Virus record (IMG/VR): IMGVR_UViG_3300047471_000852
Location: 1-48,833 of that record
DNA length: 48,833 nucleotides
Direction: 5' to 3' (one strand)
Source of the DNA: a virus
The notes under the pieces are model-generated. The model made no database searches, was not told the DNA's origin, and worked only from the letters and a program-made list of their open reading frames with translations. The position numbers were made by a program, and so were the translations under genes. Of this stretch, positions 9,101 through 17,202 are shown piece by piece (within the stretch, counting starts at the first letter, position 1; every line of letters starts with the position of its first letter).

Positions 9101-9537
9101 CGGCATCAAGCTCGCACATTCGCAAGGGGCGCAGCAACCCGATTACGAACCTTGTCATCCTGAACAACATCTTTGGTGGCGGTCAGGTAGGTGGAGATAC
9201 GCTGACTGAGTTGTTCAACGGCTCGGCGGCATCATTCTTGAACTCGACGGCATGGGATTATGATCTGAACAACGCTGCATCAGGCGACGCGATCAGCAAC
9301 TGGTCTGGGTCGAACCAGACGCTCGCGCAATTGCAGGCGTTGTCACCGTCACGCGAAGCGCACGGAACACTCGGTACGGCGACGTTCGTGAACGCGGGAG
9401 CTCACGATTATCATCTGTCGCCGAGCGATACGGCGGCGAAAGGGACAGGGGTGGACGTGACGGCCACGTATCCCTATCTGGCGGCGGACAAGGACGGCCT
9501 CACGCGGGCGTCACCGCCAAACCGAGGGGCATACTGA
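6100..9537 (+). CDS. Right-handed beta-helix tailspike-like protein, two tandem modules
   Basis: The 1145 residues begin with a hydrophobic, signal-peptide-like stretch (MKWFMLAIVLVAQGT), unusual for a virion protein. The body is two parallel beta-helix modules. Each has a SGTSGHP motif early on (about residues 97 and 625), many N-N-[IV]-turn rungs (NNVIVDTC, NNIFGGG, NNYVEKSA), and ends with a DYHL-x-x-[GS]-x-A-x-GTG closure (about 505 and 1104) followed by D-x-DG-x-x-R. This pattern is known from pectate-lyase-like and choice-of-anchor beta-helix proteins. A role as depolymerase or receptor-binding spike is likely; catalytic residues cannot be assigned by eye. The start overlaps the upstream stop. 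Confidence 0.8.
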   Translation: MKWFMLAIVLVAQGTLIKNENDTPSPPSLQDLYLALADAGAANGSSCANAHVYTWFNTSGNWAGSFTVGKVSPDTAVHLCGTFTGGNATTFLTAQGSGTSGHPITVVFESGAVMRPNYCNANGCIDLNGKSYLVISGGSTPCGAVTKWTTTACNGQIENYAIGSTSLTCPNGSTCSALAGSIKTVGVGSNTGDPSHIEVKNIKLGPFYTRNTSDHTDGGQSAYGIGLFGGTLAQDITLDYSVCVSVAKCFLVSLGSASSTVSGYVMHHVNSSDQCWAMGVGANSTTLNVAGLLFHDNEVSNWAAFAAGNATGGEDCHANGTMWFNGDGGTIHTTTGFIGDSASGSYNNYLHGDLDGGYSGASASGFLSCQDNCISVYFVNNVIVDTCTLSACGGPFYFNGAGGGGQRVINNTVVATGIPNCVLVTGTTGPTVIKNNICSTVANFIGILQSTLTGWTTSDYNDVYNLTNPSNWVCQNTATCNSLATEQGAGRDVHSFTTNPNLTADYHLNAGSPAIGTGVNLTSLGITALNSDVDGVARPASAPWDIGASQYSTLFCSGTCFYVRSLSACANNGNGTSASCAASPGGAGAWRGFANVSWGSVTGDTTLNLVGGDTYTTGLVTGSSGTSGHPVNISVVTGTSNTATIDLGNTVGSIGFRFNDNYVTFDGRIGWAATGTTTYGIRVINIASDSGTSSYCGYADSVHHDIMLHVECSGHTQDSHDDVGGGVYFHTVAVEASNGFELGYGWVHSDIPPVVITNITESGTTATVTTATAHGFPGAGTYYVGVKDPSLGGPCSPAGSINTCPGYEGTRWIATTTSPTTFTYSIGRTIDGAHDTIPSGLGTSTGGLAIYHWDANGAYVTTHSTSTTFNVGKVHDTLVENIFHDGLKGGANLSIYNNVIKHVEGSGHSDSLLIQSGGYSQIYNNYVEKSADQNIYLDNLYDAPCAHLRVYNNILNSNLGFGIIIDPEGAAGSPPASASGCSGSSPSAWDDLVIANNTFVSASSSHIRKGRSNPITNLVILNNIFGGGQVGGDTLTELFNGSAASFLNSTAWDYDLNNAASGDAISNWSGSNQTLAQLQALSPSREAHGTLGTATFVNAGAHDYHLSPSDTAAKGTGVDVTATYPYLAADKDGLTRASPPNRGAY

Positions 9538-9538
9538 C

Positions 9539-10243
9539 ATGGCATTCAGTCACGTTTCTGGTCAGGGAGCTGAAGCTGACCTGGCTGCAGGCACCGTGAT
9601 CCTGACCCTACCTAATGCCCCTGCAGTCGGAAACCTCGTGCTGGTGGGCATCGGCTGGTATGACGGCACAAACACTAGCTCAGTCCCGACCGTGCAAGAT
9701 GGAAATGGCAATACGTATACCGTCGTCCCAGCGCATGCGGAAACGTTTAGTACCGTAGCTGGCTCAGCCTACCTTGCCTATTGGGTAGCGACCGGCACGC
9801 CGCATAAAACTATCACGGTTTCTTTTCCAATCAACGCGGCCGTCGCCGCTGAAGCATTCATCGATGAATTCAGCGCGGGTGGCGCTGGAACGATCAGCTT
9901 GTCGAGCGGTTCAGATACTGCGGGCACTGGGACGGCAGGAACTTCAATCAACACGCCGACTGTTCCAGTGGGTGCGGCCGGGACGCTGGTGTACTTCGTG
10001 ACAGCATCTGGGTCACAGGTTACTGGTTATGGTGGCGCTTTTACAGCAGGAGGCGGAGCACCTACGTTGCCGACGGCGATGGGCATGGGCGTGTGTTATG
10101 CCCTCAGTCAATCGTCGAACACTACCAACGACATGACGCAAGCCGTGAACAGCGAGGAACACTGGGATAGCGTGGGAGCTGCATTCATCATTTCGGCAGG
10201 CGGTGGCGGCACTCCGGCACGCATCATCATTACGCCCACATAA
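9539..10243 (+). CDS. Beta-sandwich virion surface protein
   Basis: The 234 residues are Gly/Ala/Thr/Ser-rich and read as a jelly-roll-like beta-sandwich (VILTLPNAPAVGNLVLVGIG, then VQDGNGNTYTVVP and AYLAYWVATG). This domain type is common in phage and secreted proteins of environmental bacteria and often serves as a fibre or adhesin module. The next gene begins immediately after its TAA. Its N-terminal layout resembles the first 220 residues of that neighbour, so the two may be related paralogous surface proteins. A structural or receptor-binding role is inferred. Confidence 0.6.
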   Translation: MAFSHVSGQGAEADLAAGTVILTLPNAPAVGNLVLVGIGWYDGTNTSSVPTVQDGNGNTYTVVPAHAETFSTVAGSAYLAYWVATGTPHKTITVSFPINAAVAAEAFIDEFSAGGAGTISLSSGSDTAGTGTAGTSINTPTVPVGAAGTLVYFVTASGSQVTGYGGAFTAGGGAPTLPTAMGMGVCYALSQSSNTTNDMTQAVNSEEHWDSVGAAFIISAGGGGTPARIIITPT

Positions 10244-12913
10244 ATGGCTGTCGCCTACGATACATCGGTCGAGACCCCCACCGGGACGACGTTCACCGCG
10301 AGCGTCGCGACGATGGACATCTCCATCACGCCGTCGTCGAGCGTGAAGGGGCTGCTGGTCTTCGTCTTCACGAACGGCGTCACGACGGACGACGCGACGA
10401 GCGTCAAGATCAATCCCGCGGGCGCGAACATCGACGTCCCTGCGGTGGCGAGCGGTCGGGCGGTCGACACGGCGACGGAGCCGGGCAGTTGCAAGACGTA
10501 CTTCCTTGGTCAGGGGCTGCCTGCTGGTGGCTCGGCGTGGACGGTCCGCCTCAACCGCACGAACAACACGGACGGCATGTACATGGTGGCCGTCACGGTC
10601 ATCGCGAACAACAACACCGAGGTGACGGGCGTCTCGCTCGCGCAAGAGAATGGTGCGGTCGCCGAGGTCGCGACCGACGACGGGTCGAACGGCGTCGATT
10701 CGGTCCGCTTCGCCGGGACGTACTACGGCGGCACGAGCATCACGGCGGGTACCGCCTCGACTGTCATCCAGTCGCTGCTCGCGTCGGCGACGGCGTGCGG
10801 CGTGGTGCGCGAGACGACGGCGGGACAGGGCTCGCGGAACGTCGGCTTCAACATGTCGACGGACGACAGGGCGGCCGTGTATCTGGCCGTACGCGAGATG
10901 GTCAAGACCGTCGCGGTTCCGTTGGGCGGATACGTTGCGGCTGGTCTGACGACCGCCCTCGCCTATACCAAGGCGATGGTCCTCGGCGGCATCGTCCTCG
11001 CGGGCGCGAAGCCTGCGGTCGCGTTCATCGGCCCTGAGATCGGGGCCGTCACGTATACGGGGCTGGCACCAACGGTCAACGTTGGGACTGGCGGCGCGAC
11101 GACGATCGCCATGCCATTGGGGTCAGTAGCCTATGCTGGGCTGACTCCCAACCTGGCGTACGTGCGGTCGCTTCCGCTTGGGTCGGTCACCTACGCGGGG
11201 CTCCAATCCAATTTAGCGTACGTCCGGGCGTTGCCGCTTGGCGCGGCGACGTACGCAGGACTTACACCCAACTTGGCGTACGTCCGTGCGCTGCCGTTGG
11301 GTGCCGTGACCTATGCAGGCTTGGCGCCAACGGCGGGCGGCACGGTTACCATTTCGCTTCCGCTTGGTGCGGTCACGTATGCCGGGCTGGCGCCATCGAC
11401 GGGTGGTGCCGTAACAATTGCGCTCCCACTTGGGTCGGTTGCTTATACGGGCCTCAGCCCGTCGCTCGCCTACGTCAGTACGCTGCCACTGGGCGCAGTT
11501 ACCTATGCGGGGCTGACGCCGAACATTGCGCTTGTTCGTGCTCTACCCTTAGGTGCCGTGACCTATGCAGGGCTGACGCCGAGCCTCGCCTACGTGCGTA
11601 CGCTGCCGCTGGGCAGCTTGACGTTGACCGGACTGACACCAGCCCTCAGCGTGGCCTCTTCTGGCACGATCGTCATGCCGTTGGGAGCGCTGTCGGTCGC
11701 GGGCCTGAAGCCAGCCATCGCGTTCCTCGGGCCATCGACGGGCGCGGTCGCCTATACGGGACTGGCGCCGACGGTCAGTATCGGCGGTGCTGGCGGCACG
11801 ACGATTGCCATTCCACTTGGTTCCGTCACGTACACGGGCCTGACGCCGACGCGGGTGGTCAGTGGCACGGTGACGATTGCCATTCCAGCTGGCTCCATCG
11901 TCCTAACGGGCAACTACGTCGGCATCGCGTTCATCATTCCTCCGCCGGGACAGGTCACGTATACCGGCTTGGCGCCGACGGTCGTCATCGGGAATACGGG
12001 CACGACGATTGCCATTCCGATAGGCACCGTCACCTACACAGGGAAGACGCCGAACCTCGCGCGGACGATCTTCCCCGGCCTCGGCGCGGCGACCTACACA
12101 GGGCTGACGCCGAACCTCGCCTTCGTCCGTACACTGCCGCTCGGCGCGGTCACCTATACCGGCCTGACGCCCACCGTCTCAGCAGGGGTGATGGTCGCGC
12201 TGCCGCTTGGCACGGTCACGTACACGGGCCTGACGCCGATCCGCGGCGGCTCGACGAACGTCGCGCTGCCGCTCGGGTCGGTGACATACGCAGGCCTCAC
12301 GCCATCGCTGGCGCGCGTGATTACCCTGCCGCTTGGCGCGGTGACGTGGACTGGCCTGACGCCGATCGCTGGCGGCACGATGACCATCCCGGTGCCCCTC
12401 GGCGGCGTCGTGCTGCAGGGACAGACGCCCTCGACGGGTGGCCCGGTCATTTCGGTTCCGCCTCGAGCGGTAGCCCTCACTGGCCTGTTGCCGACCCTGG
12501 CCAGAGCGATCCTGATGCCGGTCGGCACGGTGGTGCTGACGGGCAAGCAGGTGGCGGTCGGCGGCCCGGTCCTGCTCGCGATGCCGCGTGGCTCGGTGAC
12601 GTACACCGGCTACGTGATCGACATCACGGCCCCGATTGGCCATCAGGTGTTCCCTGGCGGCTTGGACGTGTTCCCGATCGGCATTCCCGGCGGCACAGAT
12701 TATGATGCCGCTGGCTACCCGGCCGGAACGACGGCCCTCGCCACGCTAACAGGTGGCCTAAGCGACCTGACGCCGAGCATCGTCGCCGGGACGAGTGCCC
12801 TCGCCTCCGCATCGGCAGGGTTGGGCGTCATCATGCCGAACGCGGTTGGCAATGCCGCAGGCGGCGTCGATGTGTTTGCGACCGCTACCGCTGGACTCGA
12901 TGATGTGCGATAG
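10244..12913 (+). CDS. Repeat protein with about 27 PLGxVTYxGLxP units
   Basis: The 889 residues have three parts. Residues 1-220 form a beta-sandwich domain (MAVAYDTSVETPTGTTFTAS...). Residues 225-800 hold about 27 imperfect repeats of 19-24 residues with consensus PLGxVTYxGLxPxLAYVRxL, in two flavours, one ending LAYVRAL and one with a GG-TVTI insertion. A short Gly/Ala-rich tail follows. Such regular beta-turn repeats suggest an extended solenoid or fibrous shaft. Similar LxLTGxxPTV-type repeats are known from phage and prophage fibre proteins (recollection, not a search). The start codon directly follows the previous TAA. The repeats differ at many synonymous sites, so they are old or under protein-level selection. 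Confidence 0.7.
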   Translation: MAVAYDTSVETPTGTTFTASVATMDISITPSSSVKGLLVFVFTNGVTTDDATSVKINPAGANIDVPAVASGRAVDTATEPGSCKTYFLGQGLPAGGSAWTVRLNRTNNTDGMYMVAVTVIANNNTEVTGVSLAQENGAVAEVATDDGSNGVDSVRFAGTYYGGTSITAGTASTVIQSLLASATACGVVRETTAGQGSRNVGFNMSTDDRAAVYLAVREMVKTVAVPLGGYVAAGLTTALAYTKAMVLGGIVLAGAKPAVAFIGPEIGAVTYTGLAPTVNVGTGGATTIAMPLGSVAYAGLTPNLAYVRSLPLGSVTYAGLQSNLAYVRALPLGAATYAGLTPNLAYVRALPLGAVTYAGLAPTAGGTVTISLPLGAVTYAGLAPSTGGAVTIALPLGSVAYTGLSPSLAYVSTLPLGAVTYAGLTPNIALVRALPLGAVTYAGLTPSLAYVRTLPLGSLTLTGLTPALSVASSGTIVMPLGALSVAGLKPAIAFLGPSTGAVAYTGLAPTVSIGGAGGTTIAIPLGSVTYTGLTPTRVVSGTVTIAIPAGSIVLTGNYVGIAFIIPPPGQVTYTGLAPTVVIGNTGTTIAIPIGTVTYTGKTPNLARTIFPGLGAATYTGLTPNLAFVRTLPLGAVTYTGLTPTVSAGVMVALPLGTVTYTGLTPIRGGSTNVALPLGSVTYAGLTPSLARVITLPLGAVTWTGLTPIAGGTMTIPVPLGGVVLQGQTPSTGGPVISVPPRAVALTGLLPTLARAILMPVGTVVLTGKQVAVGGPVLLAMPRGSVTYTGYVIDITAPIGHQVFPGGLDVFPIGIPGGTDYDAAGYPAGTTALATLTGGLSDLTPSIVAGTSALASASAGLGVIMPNAVGNAAGGVDVFATATAGLDDVR
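10919..12636 (+). repeat. In-frame tandem repeats of 57-72 bp
   Basis: About 27 units encode PLGxVTYxGLxP-type segments. Unit length varies by codon multiples, and neighbouring units such as those near 11220 and 11280 are most alike. There are no spacers of constant length and no conserved DNA repeat, which rules out a CRISPR array. Confidence 0.85.
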
Positions 12914-12922
12914 GAGACTGAC

Positions 12923-13261
12923 ATGGCCGTAGGCACGACACCGCTGACGTTCTATCAGGGTGAGAACATCGCACCCCGTTTCACCATCAACGATTCGCGC
13001 GTGACCGATGTCACGGGGTGGACGGTGACCTTCGTCATCAAGGACACGCCAGCGGAGGTTGACCCGCCGCTCGTCTCGGCGAGCGCGGCCGTGATCGGCG
13101 GCTCGCCGTCGTTGGTCCTTGAGGTCGCCACGCTCCTGCCGCTGACGCTGCATCCCGGCACGTACGTCTACAGCTTGCGGCGGACGAACGTCGGCTTCGA
13201 CTGGCAGTTGGCGCAAGGGACGTTGACCATCCTTGACTCTGCGTCCAAGGACAACATCTAA
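12923..13261 (+). CDS. Small beta-domain structural protein (BppU-N-like)
   Basis: The 112 residues include PLTFYQGENIAPRFTINDS and VTGWTVTFVIKD, a pattern close to the N-terminal domain of phage baseplate upper proteins and similar Ig-like modules that begin with a 'polynomial' substitution element (DVTGWTV). The SD is AGGAGACTGAC. The A of its TAA is the first base of the next ATG. It likely sits with the surface/fibre group or anchors it. The domain resemblance is by eye. Confidence 0.55.
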   Translation: MAVGTTPLTFYQGENIAPRFTINDSRVTDVTGWTVTFVIKDTPAEVDPPLVSASAAVIGGSPSLVLEVATLLPLTLHPGTYVYSLRRTNVGFDWQLAQGTLTILDSASKDNI

Positions 13262-13569
13262 TGGTCGCCGTCAAGCCGGGTGACAGCGTCACGCAGAACC
13301 GCGGCGACACCGTGGTCTACCAGCTGAAGTTCGCCGACTGGAGCGCGGACCTCGAGCGCCCGGACAACAAGAACGCCAGGATCGCGCTGAAGGTCCTGAC
13401 GGGCGAGCCGCTGAACCTCAAGGTCCTCCCCTACGCGCCTGGCAGTCAGCTGCAGGAGGTCCGCATCTCTGGCGGCGGCAAGAAGCGCGGCGACTACCAG
13501 GTGACGCGGACGGTGAAGTCGAACGAAGAAGTACGCGTACGGAGCTTCTCATTGAAGGTGATGCCCTAA
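13261..13569 (+). CDS. Hypothetical structural-region protein
   Basis: The 102-residue product is rich in charged and beta-forming residues (VKPGDSVTQNRGDTVVYQLKF). It overlaps both neighbours by one base (TAATG). No family is recognised. It lies between a BppU-N-like protein and the head-tail adaptor, so a structural or assembly role is possible. Confidence 0.55.
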   Translation: MVAVKPGDSVTQNRGDTVVYQLKFADWSADLERPDNKNARIALKVLTGEPLNLKVLPYAPGSQLQEVRISGGGKKRGDYQVTRTVKSNEEVRVRSFSLKVMP

Positions 13570-14147
13570 TGGTGACGATCATCGCCACGCCAGGAGCAAG
13601 TAACGCTAACAGCTACATCACTGAGGTCGAAGCGGATGCCTACTTCGACGCGCGCCTGCCGCTCGTCCCGCCGTGGTCGGACGCCGCCGACCCGACGGCC
13701 GCGCTGGCGATGGCCACGCGGACGCTCGACGCGATGGCGCTGCCCTACAAGTACCTCGTCAAGGGGACGGGCGGCAGCATGTCCTACTACATCACGCGCC
13801 CGGCGTGGACCGGCACGCCCGCCACGGCGACGCAGCGGTTGGCCTGGCCGAGGATCGGGATGTTCGACGGCAATGGGAACCCAATCCCCTCGAACGTTAT
13901 TCCCGAGGAGTTGAAGGAAGCGACCGCCGAGTTCGCCGGGCAGCTGGTACAGTCGGATACGACGCTCGACAACGCGGTCATCGTGCAGGGTCTGAAGTCG
14001 GTGAAGGCGGGCAGCGTGGCGCTGTCCTTCAAAGACATGATCGAGCAGCACGTCATCCCCGACATGGTGTGGAACCTGATGCCATCGAGTTGGTTCACCG
14101 ACGAGATCATCGAACCGGCGTGGCCGGCGATGTTTGACGTGCTGTAA
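13569..14147 (+). CDS. Head-tail connector adaptor (DnaT-like/gp6-like family)
   Basis: The 192 residues open with NSYITEVEADAYFDARL, the signature start of the phage 'DnaT-like ssDNA-binding' family, now regarded as a head-tail adaptor that docks on the portal. The pattern continues with WSDAADPTAALAMATRTLDA and TQRLAWPRIG, then PIPSNVIPEELKEATAEFAG, all typical of that family. The one-base overlaps on both sides put it in a connector operon with the next gene. Location between head and tail genes agrees. Despite the family name, no DNA-replication role is expected here. Confidence 0.82.
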   Translation: MVTIIATPGASNANSYITEVEADAYFDARLPLVPPWSDAADPTAALAMATRTLDAMALPYKYLVKGTGGSMSYYITRPAWTGTPATATQRLAWPRIGMFDGNGNPIPSNVIPEELKEATAEFAGQLVQSDTTLDNAVIVQGLKSVKAGSVALSFKDMIEQHVIPDMVWNLMPSSWFTDEIIEPAWPAMFDVL

Positions 14148-14536
14148 TGGGCAGCATCCTCGACGCGCTCCGCGCTGGCATCAAGGTCGCCGATCAGGTG
14201 ACGAAGCCCTTGCAGCCTATCGTCTTGTACGAGCAGGTGACGGGGAAGAACGAGTACGGCGTCTTCCAGTACGCGTCGCCCTACTCGATGCACGCGATCG
14301 TCGAGGAGCATCCGCAGCGCGTGCCGACGCGGGAAGGAATCTTGACGGAAGCGAAGGCCACGTTGACGCTGCTGAGCATCCTGGAACTGGTCGTGGCAAC
14401 GAGCGGTGAGGGCATCGGCGTGAACGATCGGTTTACTGACACGCGGAACCGAAAGTGGTTAGTCGTCGCCCTCGGTCCCGACGTGATCGACGCCGGCACC
14501 GGCATCCCCCTCGTGACGACGGTGTACCTCGGATGA
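14147..14536 (+). CDS. Head closure/stopper-like connector protein
   Basis: The 129 residues follow the adaptor with a one-base overlap. A helical start (LDALRAGIKVADQVT) leads into beta strands (PIVLYEQVTGKNEYGVFQY, ATLTLLSILELV), and then an RNRKWLVVALGPDVID segment like that of small head-closure proteins, which record the connector surface and often end in a hydrophobic strand (TTVYLG here). Order after the adaptor is the standard place for the stopper. The TGA overlaps the ATG of a glycosyltransferase, where the conserved connector order is interrupted. Confidence 0.62.
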   Translation: MGSILDALRAGIKVADQVTKPLQPIVLYEQVTGKNEYGVFQYASPYSMHAIVEEHPQRVPTREGILTEAKATLTLLSILELVVATSGEGIGVNDRFTDTRNRKWLVVALGPDVIDAGTGIPLVTTVYLG

Positions 14537-15288
14537 TCACCATCTGCTTCACGTATTTCAAGAGTTTGACGCTTGAGAATCTCCGCGCCGCGCTCTATTC
14601 TGTCCGAACTCAAGATTTAGCTCTGGCTTCTGAGCTCGTCATCGTAGATAATGCCACTGCAGATTCGGAACAGGACATCCAGGCCGAAATTGACTCTCAG
14701 CACTTTCCAATTCCGACGCGGCTCTGCTCGGTCAAGCACGGGGACCCGACACGGGAGCAGGCCTGGTCGACGAACCTTACGGTCCGACAGGGCCGCGGGT
14801 GGGTCTTCTATACACGCGCGGACTATCTACTCGACCCCTCGATCCTCAACAAGTTCTCTGCCGTCGTCGCCTGCAAGCCGACAGACTGGGATGGCTTCAT
14901 CGTGAGCCACGGCTGCCACCTCGGGAACTCCATCGGCGAGGTGGAGCAGACGACGTGGCGGACGAATGGCACGCGCGTGCTGAATGGCATCGTCTACGAC
15001 TACACCGAGGTTGACTCCGGCGTGTGGATGGCGCGACGCGAGACGTTCGACCGCGTCGGCGGATTCGACGAGCGCCTGTCGTCGTGGGGTCACGCGCAGA
15101 CGGAGTTCCAGTACCGGATGTTCGGCGCGGGCGTGGAGTTCGTGCGCATTCCAGAAACGCTCTTCTATCACCCGGCGCACGGCGGCGCGAAGGACATGGA
15201 CCGCGCGAACCAGCAGCTGGCGACGGTCGGGACGAACCTGAAGATGATGTGGGCACGGTATCACGGCGAGTCACCCTATGGCCGGTAG
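14533..15288 (+). CDS. Glycosyltransferase, GT2-like (GT-A fold)
   Basis: The 251-residue enzyme starts MITICFTYFKS and shows the nucleotide-sugar-binding strand ELVIVDN (about residues 34-40), a metal-site-like YTRADYLLDP (RAD at 95-97 in place of a clean DxD), and a C-terminal acceptor-domain motif FDRVGGFDERLSSWG typical of GT2 enzymes. The start overlaps the preceding stop (ATGA). It is the first gene of a 6-kb cassette of sugar transferases and methyltransferases within the connector module. It probably transfers a sugar to a virion protein or to a growing glycan; donor and acceptor are unknown. Confidence 0.8.
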   Translation: MITICFTYFKSLTLENLRAALYSVRTQDLALASELVIVDNATADSEQDIQAEIDSQHFPIPTRLCSVKHGDPTREQAWSTNLTVRQGRGWVFYTRADYLLDPSILNKFSAVVACKPTDWDGFIVSHGCHLGNSIGEVEQTTWRTNGTRVLNGIVYDYTEVDSGVWMARRETFDRVGGFDERLSSWGHAQTEFQYRMFGAGVEFVRIPETLFYHPAHGGAKDMDRANQQLATVGTNLKMMWARYHGESPYGR

Positions 15289-15967
15289 GCCCTACACGCG
15301 TTCGCTCGATCCTGGCGACTATCAGTACTTGTCGCATGCGCACTTCCTGCGGCTGTTCGTCGCGGAGATGACGCGGACCGGCGTGCCGCACCGCGAGTGG
15401 CACGAGCACCGGCTGTGGGAATACGCTAGCATCATGCAGCAGCTGGAGGACTTGAAGGTACCGGAGGACGCGGAGATCGTCGACGTCGGCGCGGGCGCGA
15501 GCTTCTTCGATCCTTACTGCGCACGTCAGTATCCCAACCTCCTCTGCGTCGACAACATGCTGTATGGCGACATAACGCTGATGGTCGACGCGCAGCGCAA
15601 GGCGTACGGCGTCGCGTTGCCACTGCACGACGGCACGGCGACGCTGGCATCAGAGCACTTCGACGTGACGCTGTGCATCAGCACCATCGAGCACGCCGAG
15701 GACCACGACGCGGCCTTCGACGAGCTGGTCCGCATCACGAAGCCAGGCGGATTGATCATGCTCACGTCGGACTACTTCCGTGACCTGACCCAGTGGCAGA
15801 ACTCGCCGAGCCGGCACCTCCAGGCGACGCCGTACACGCAGAAGTTCGTCGAGAGCCTGCCGGGCTGCTGGCCCGTGAGCTTCGTCGGCGAGACGGACCT
15901 CGAGTACCGCGGCGACTTCGTGCACAACTATTCGTTCTGTAACGTCTGCCTGAGGAAGTCATGCTGA
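15278..15967 (+). CDS. SAM-dependent methyltransferase
   Basis: The 229 residues contain motif I EIVDVGAGASFF (about residues 66-78), an acidic end of strand 2 (LLCVDNM), and the post-motif FDVTLCISTIEHAEDHD (about 127-143), as in Methyltransf_11/FkbM-like enzymes acting on glycans or small molecules. The gene overlaps the upstream glycosyltransferase by 11 bases and the next methyltransferase by 7. Context suggests methylation of a sugar added by the cassette. The exact acceptor is unknown. Confidence 0.8.
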   Translation: MAGRPYTRSLDPGDYQYLSHAHFLRLFVAEMTRTGVPHREWHEHRLWEYASIMQQLEDLKVPEDAEIVDVGAGASFFDPYCARQYPNLLCVDNMLYGDITLMVDAQRKAYGVALPLHDGTATLASEHFDVTLCISTIEHAEDHDAAFDELVRITKPGGLIMLTSDYFRDLTQWQNSPSRHLQATPYTQKFVESLPGCWPVSFVGETDLEYRGDFVHNYSFCNVCLRKSC

Positions 15968-17202
15968 TCACGGAACGACATTGCCGCGTCTGCCAACGGT
16001 CGCTGGTGACGGCCGTCGACCTCGGCACGCTGGCGCTGTCCGGATTCCCGCGGCAGCTTGACGAGCCCGTCGTGGCGGCGCCGCTCGACCTGTGTCGCTG
16101 CCCGGCGTGCGGCCTTGTCCAGTTGCGGCACTCGGTGACGCCCGACGCGCTCTTCAAGCAGTACTGGTACAAGAGCGGCATCAACGAGACGATGCAGGCC
16201 GAGCTGGTCAACGTGGTCGCGGACGGCGTGGCGCACCTTGGGCAGCTGGAAGACGGGGACATCGTCGTCGACGTCGGGGCGAACGATGGCACGCTGCTGG
16301 AAGCCTATGACAGTTACGGGCGCATTACGCGCCTCGCCTACGAGCCGGCGGAGAACCTGCAAGAACCGCTCAGTGCGCACAGCGACGCGCAGTACATGGA
16401 ATACTTCCCCGGCGAGCATCTGCCCGAACGTGGAAGCGTTAGCCTATTGACCTCGATCGCGTGCTTCTATGCCGTCGACGACCCGATGGCGTTCGTGAGT
16501 GCCGTCAATGACGCCCTTACCTCGCATGGCATCTGGATTGTACAGTTTCAAGACCTTCATCAGATGCTGGTGGCAACTGCATTCGATGACATTTGCCATG
16601 AGCATCTATTCTATCCGAGCTTGGCTGCGATTGCTCGGATGGTAGCTCCGTTCGACCTGGCGATCATCGACGCTGAGCTGAGGTCAATCAACGGTGGCAG
16701 CCTGCGGCTGACGATTGGCCGTCGGTGGCGCCCGGTGTCGTCACGTGTCTGGGCCTTGTCGGTGGCCGAATACGGCTGTGAGCAGCCGGCGACACTGCGC
16801 GTCTTTGCCGATAAAGTCGACCTGACACGACTGACGATTCAGGAGATGGTCAAGCAGTCGGGTGTCATCGACCTCTACGGCGCGTCGACGAAAGGCAATA
16901 CGCTGCTGCAGGTCTGCGGCCTTGGCCCAGGCCAGATCCGGCAGGCGTGGGAGCGCTCTCCGGAGAAGTGGGGCCGACACACGATCACCGGCATCCCCAT
17001 CGTCAGCGAGGCCGACGGACGAGCGGATCCTCCGGCGATGCTGTTCGTCGGCATCTGGCAGTTCCGCGAGGCGATCATTCAGCGTGAAGCCGAGTACCTG
17101 GCGCGCGGCGGCCGACTGTTGTTTCCACTCCCGCAGGTCGAGGTGATTGATGGCGTTCGAGAGCATCTCGGTGCTCGTTCCGACACGGCAGCGATTGGAT
17201 AG
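15961..17202 (+). CDS. Sugar C-methyltransferase-like, three-domain
   Basis: The 413 residues match the three-part build of TylC3/NovU-type sugar C-methyltransferases. There is an N-terminal zinc-binding domain with C8, C11, C45, C47 and C50 (HCRVC, CRCPACGLVQL), a central SAM domain (VVDVGANDGTLLEAYD, about residues 101-116, and ICHEHLFYPS), and a C-terminal domain with LYGASTKGNTLL (about 307-318). The family methylates keto-deoxysugar nucleotides at carbon 3. This predicts a branched, methylated sugar in the virion glycan, though no deoxysugar synthesis genes are seen here, so the donor may come from the host. Its end overlaps the next gene by 53 bases. Confidence 0.85.
   Translation: MLITERHCRVCQRSLVTAVDLGTLALSGFPRQLDEPVVAAPLDLCRCPACGLVQLRHSVTPDALFKQYWYKSGINETMQAELVNVVADGVAHLGQLEDGDIVVDVGANDGTLLEAYDSYGRITRLAYEPAENLQEPLSAHSDAQYMEYFPGEHLPERGSVSLLTSIACFYAVDDPMAFVSAVNDALTSHGIWIVQFQDLHQMLVATAFDDICHEHLFYPSLAAIARMVAPFDLAIIDAELRSINGGSLRLTIGRRWRPVSSRVWALSVAEYGCEQPATLRVFADKVDLTRLTIQEMVKQSGVIDLYGASTKGNTLLQVCGLGPGQIRQAWERSPEKWGRHTITGIPIVSEADGRADPPAMLFVGIWQFREAIIQREAEYLARGGRLLFPLPQVEVIDGVREHLGARSDTAAIG

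Noticed and set aside
10919-12636. CRISPR-like array
   Set aside because: Units are in-frame protein repeats of variable length without constant spacers.
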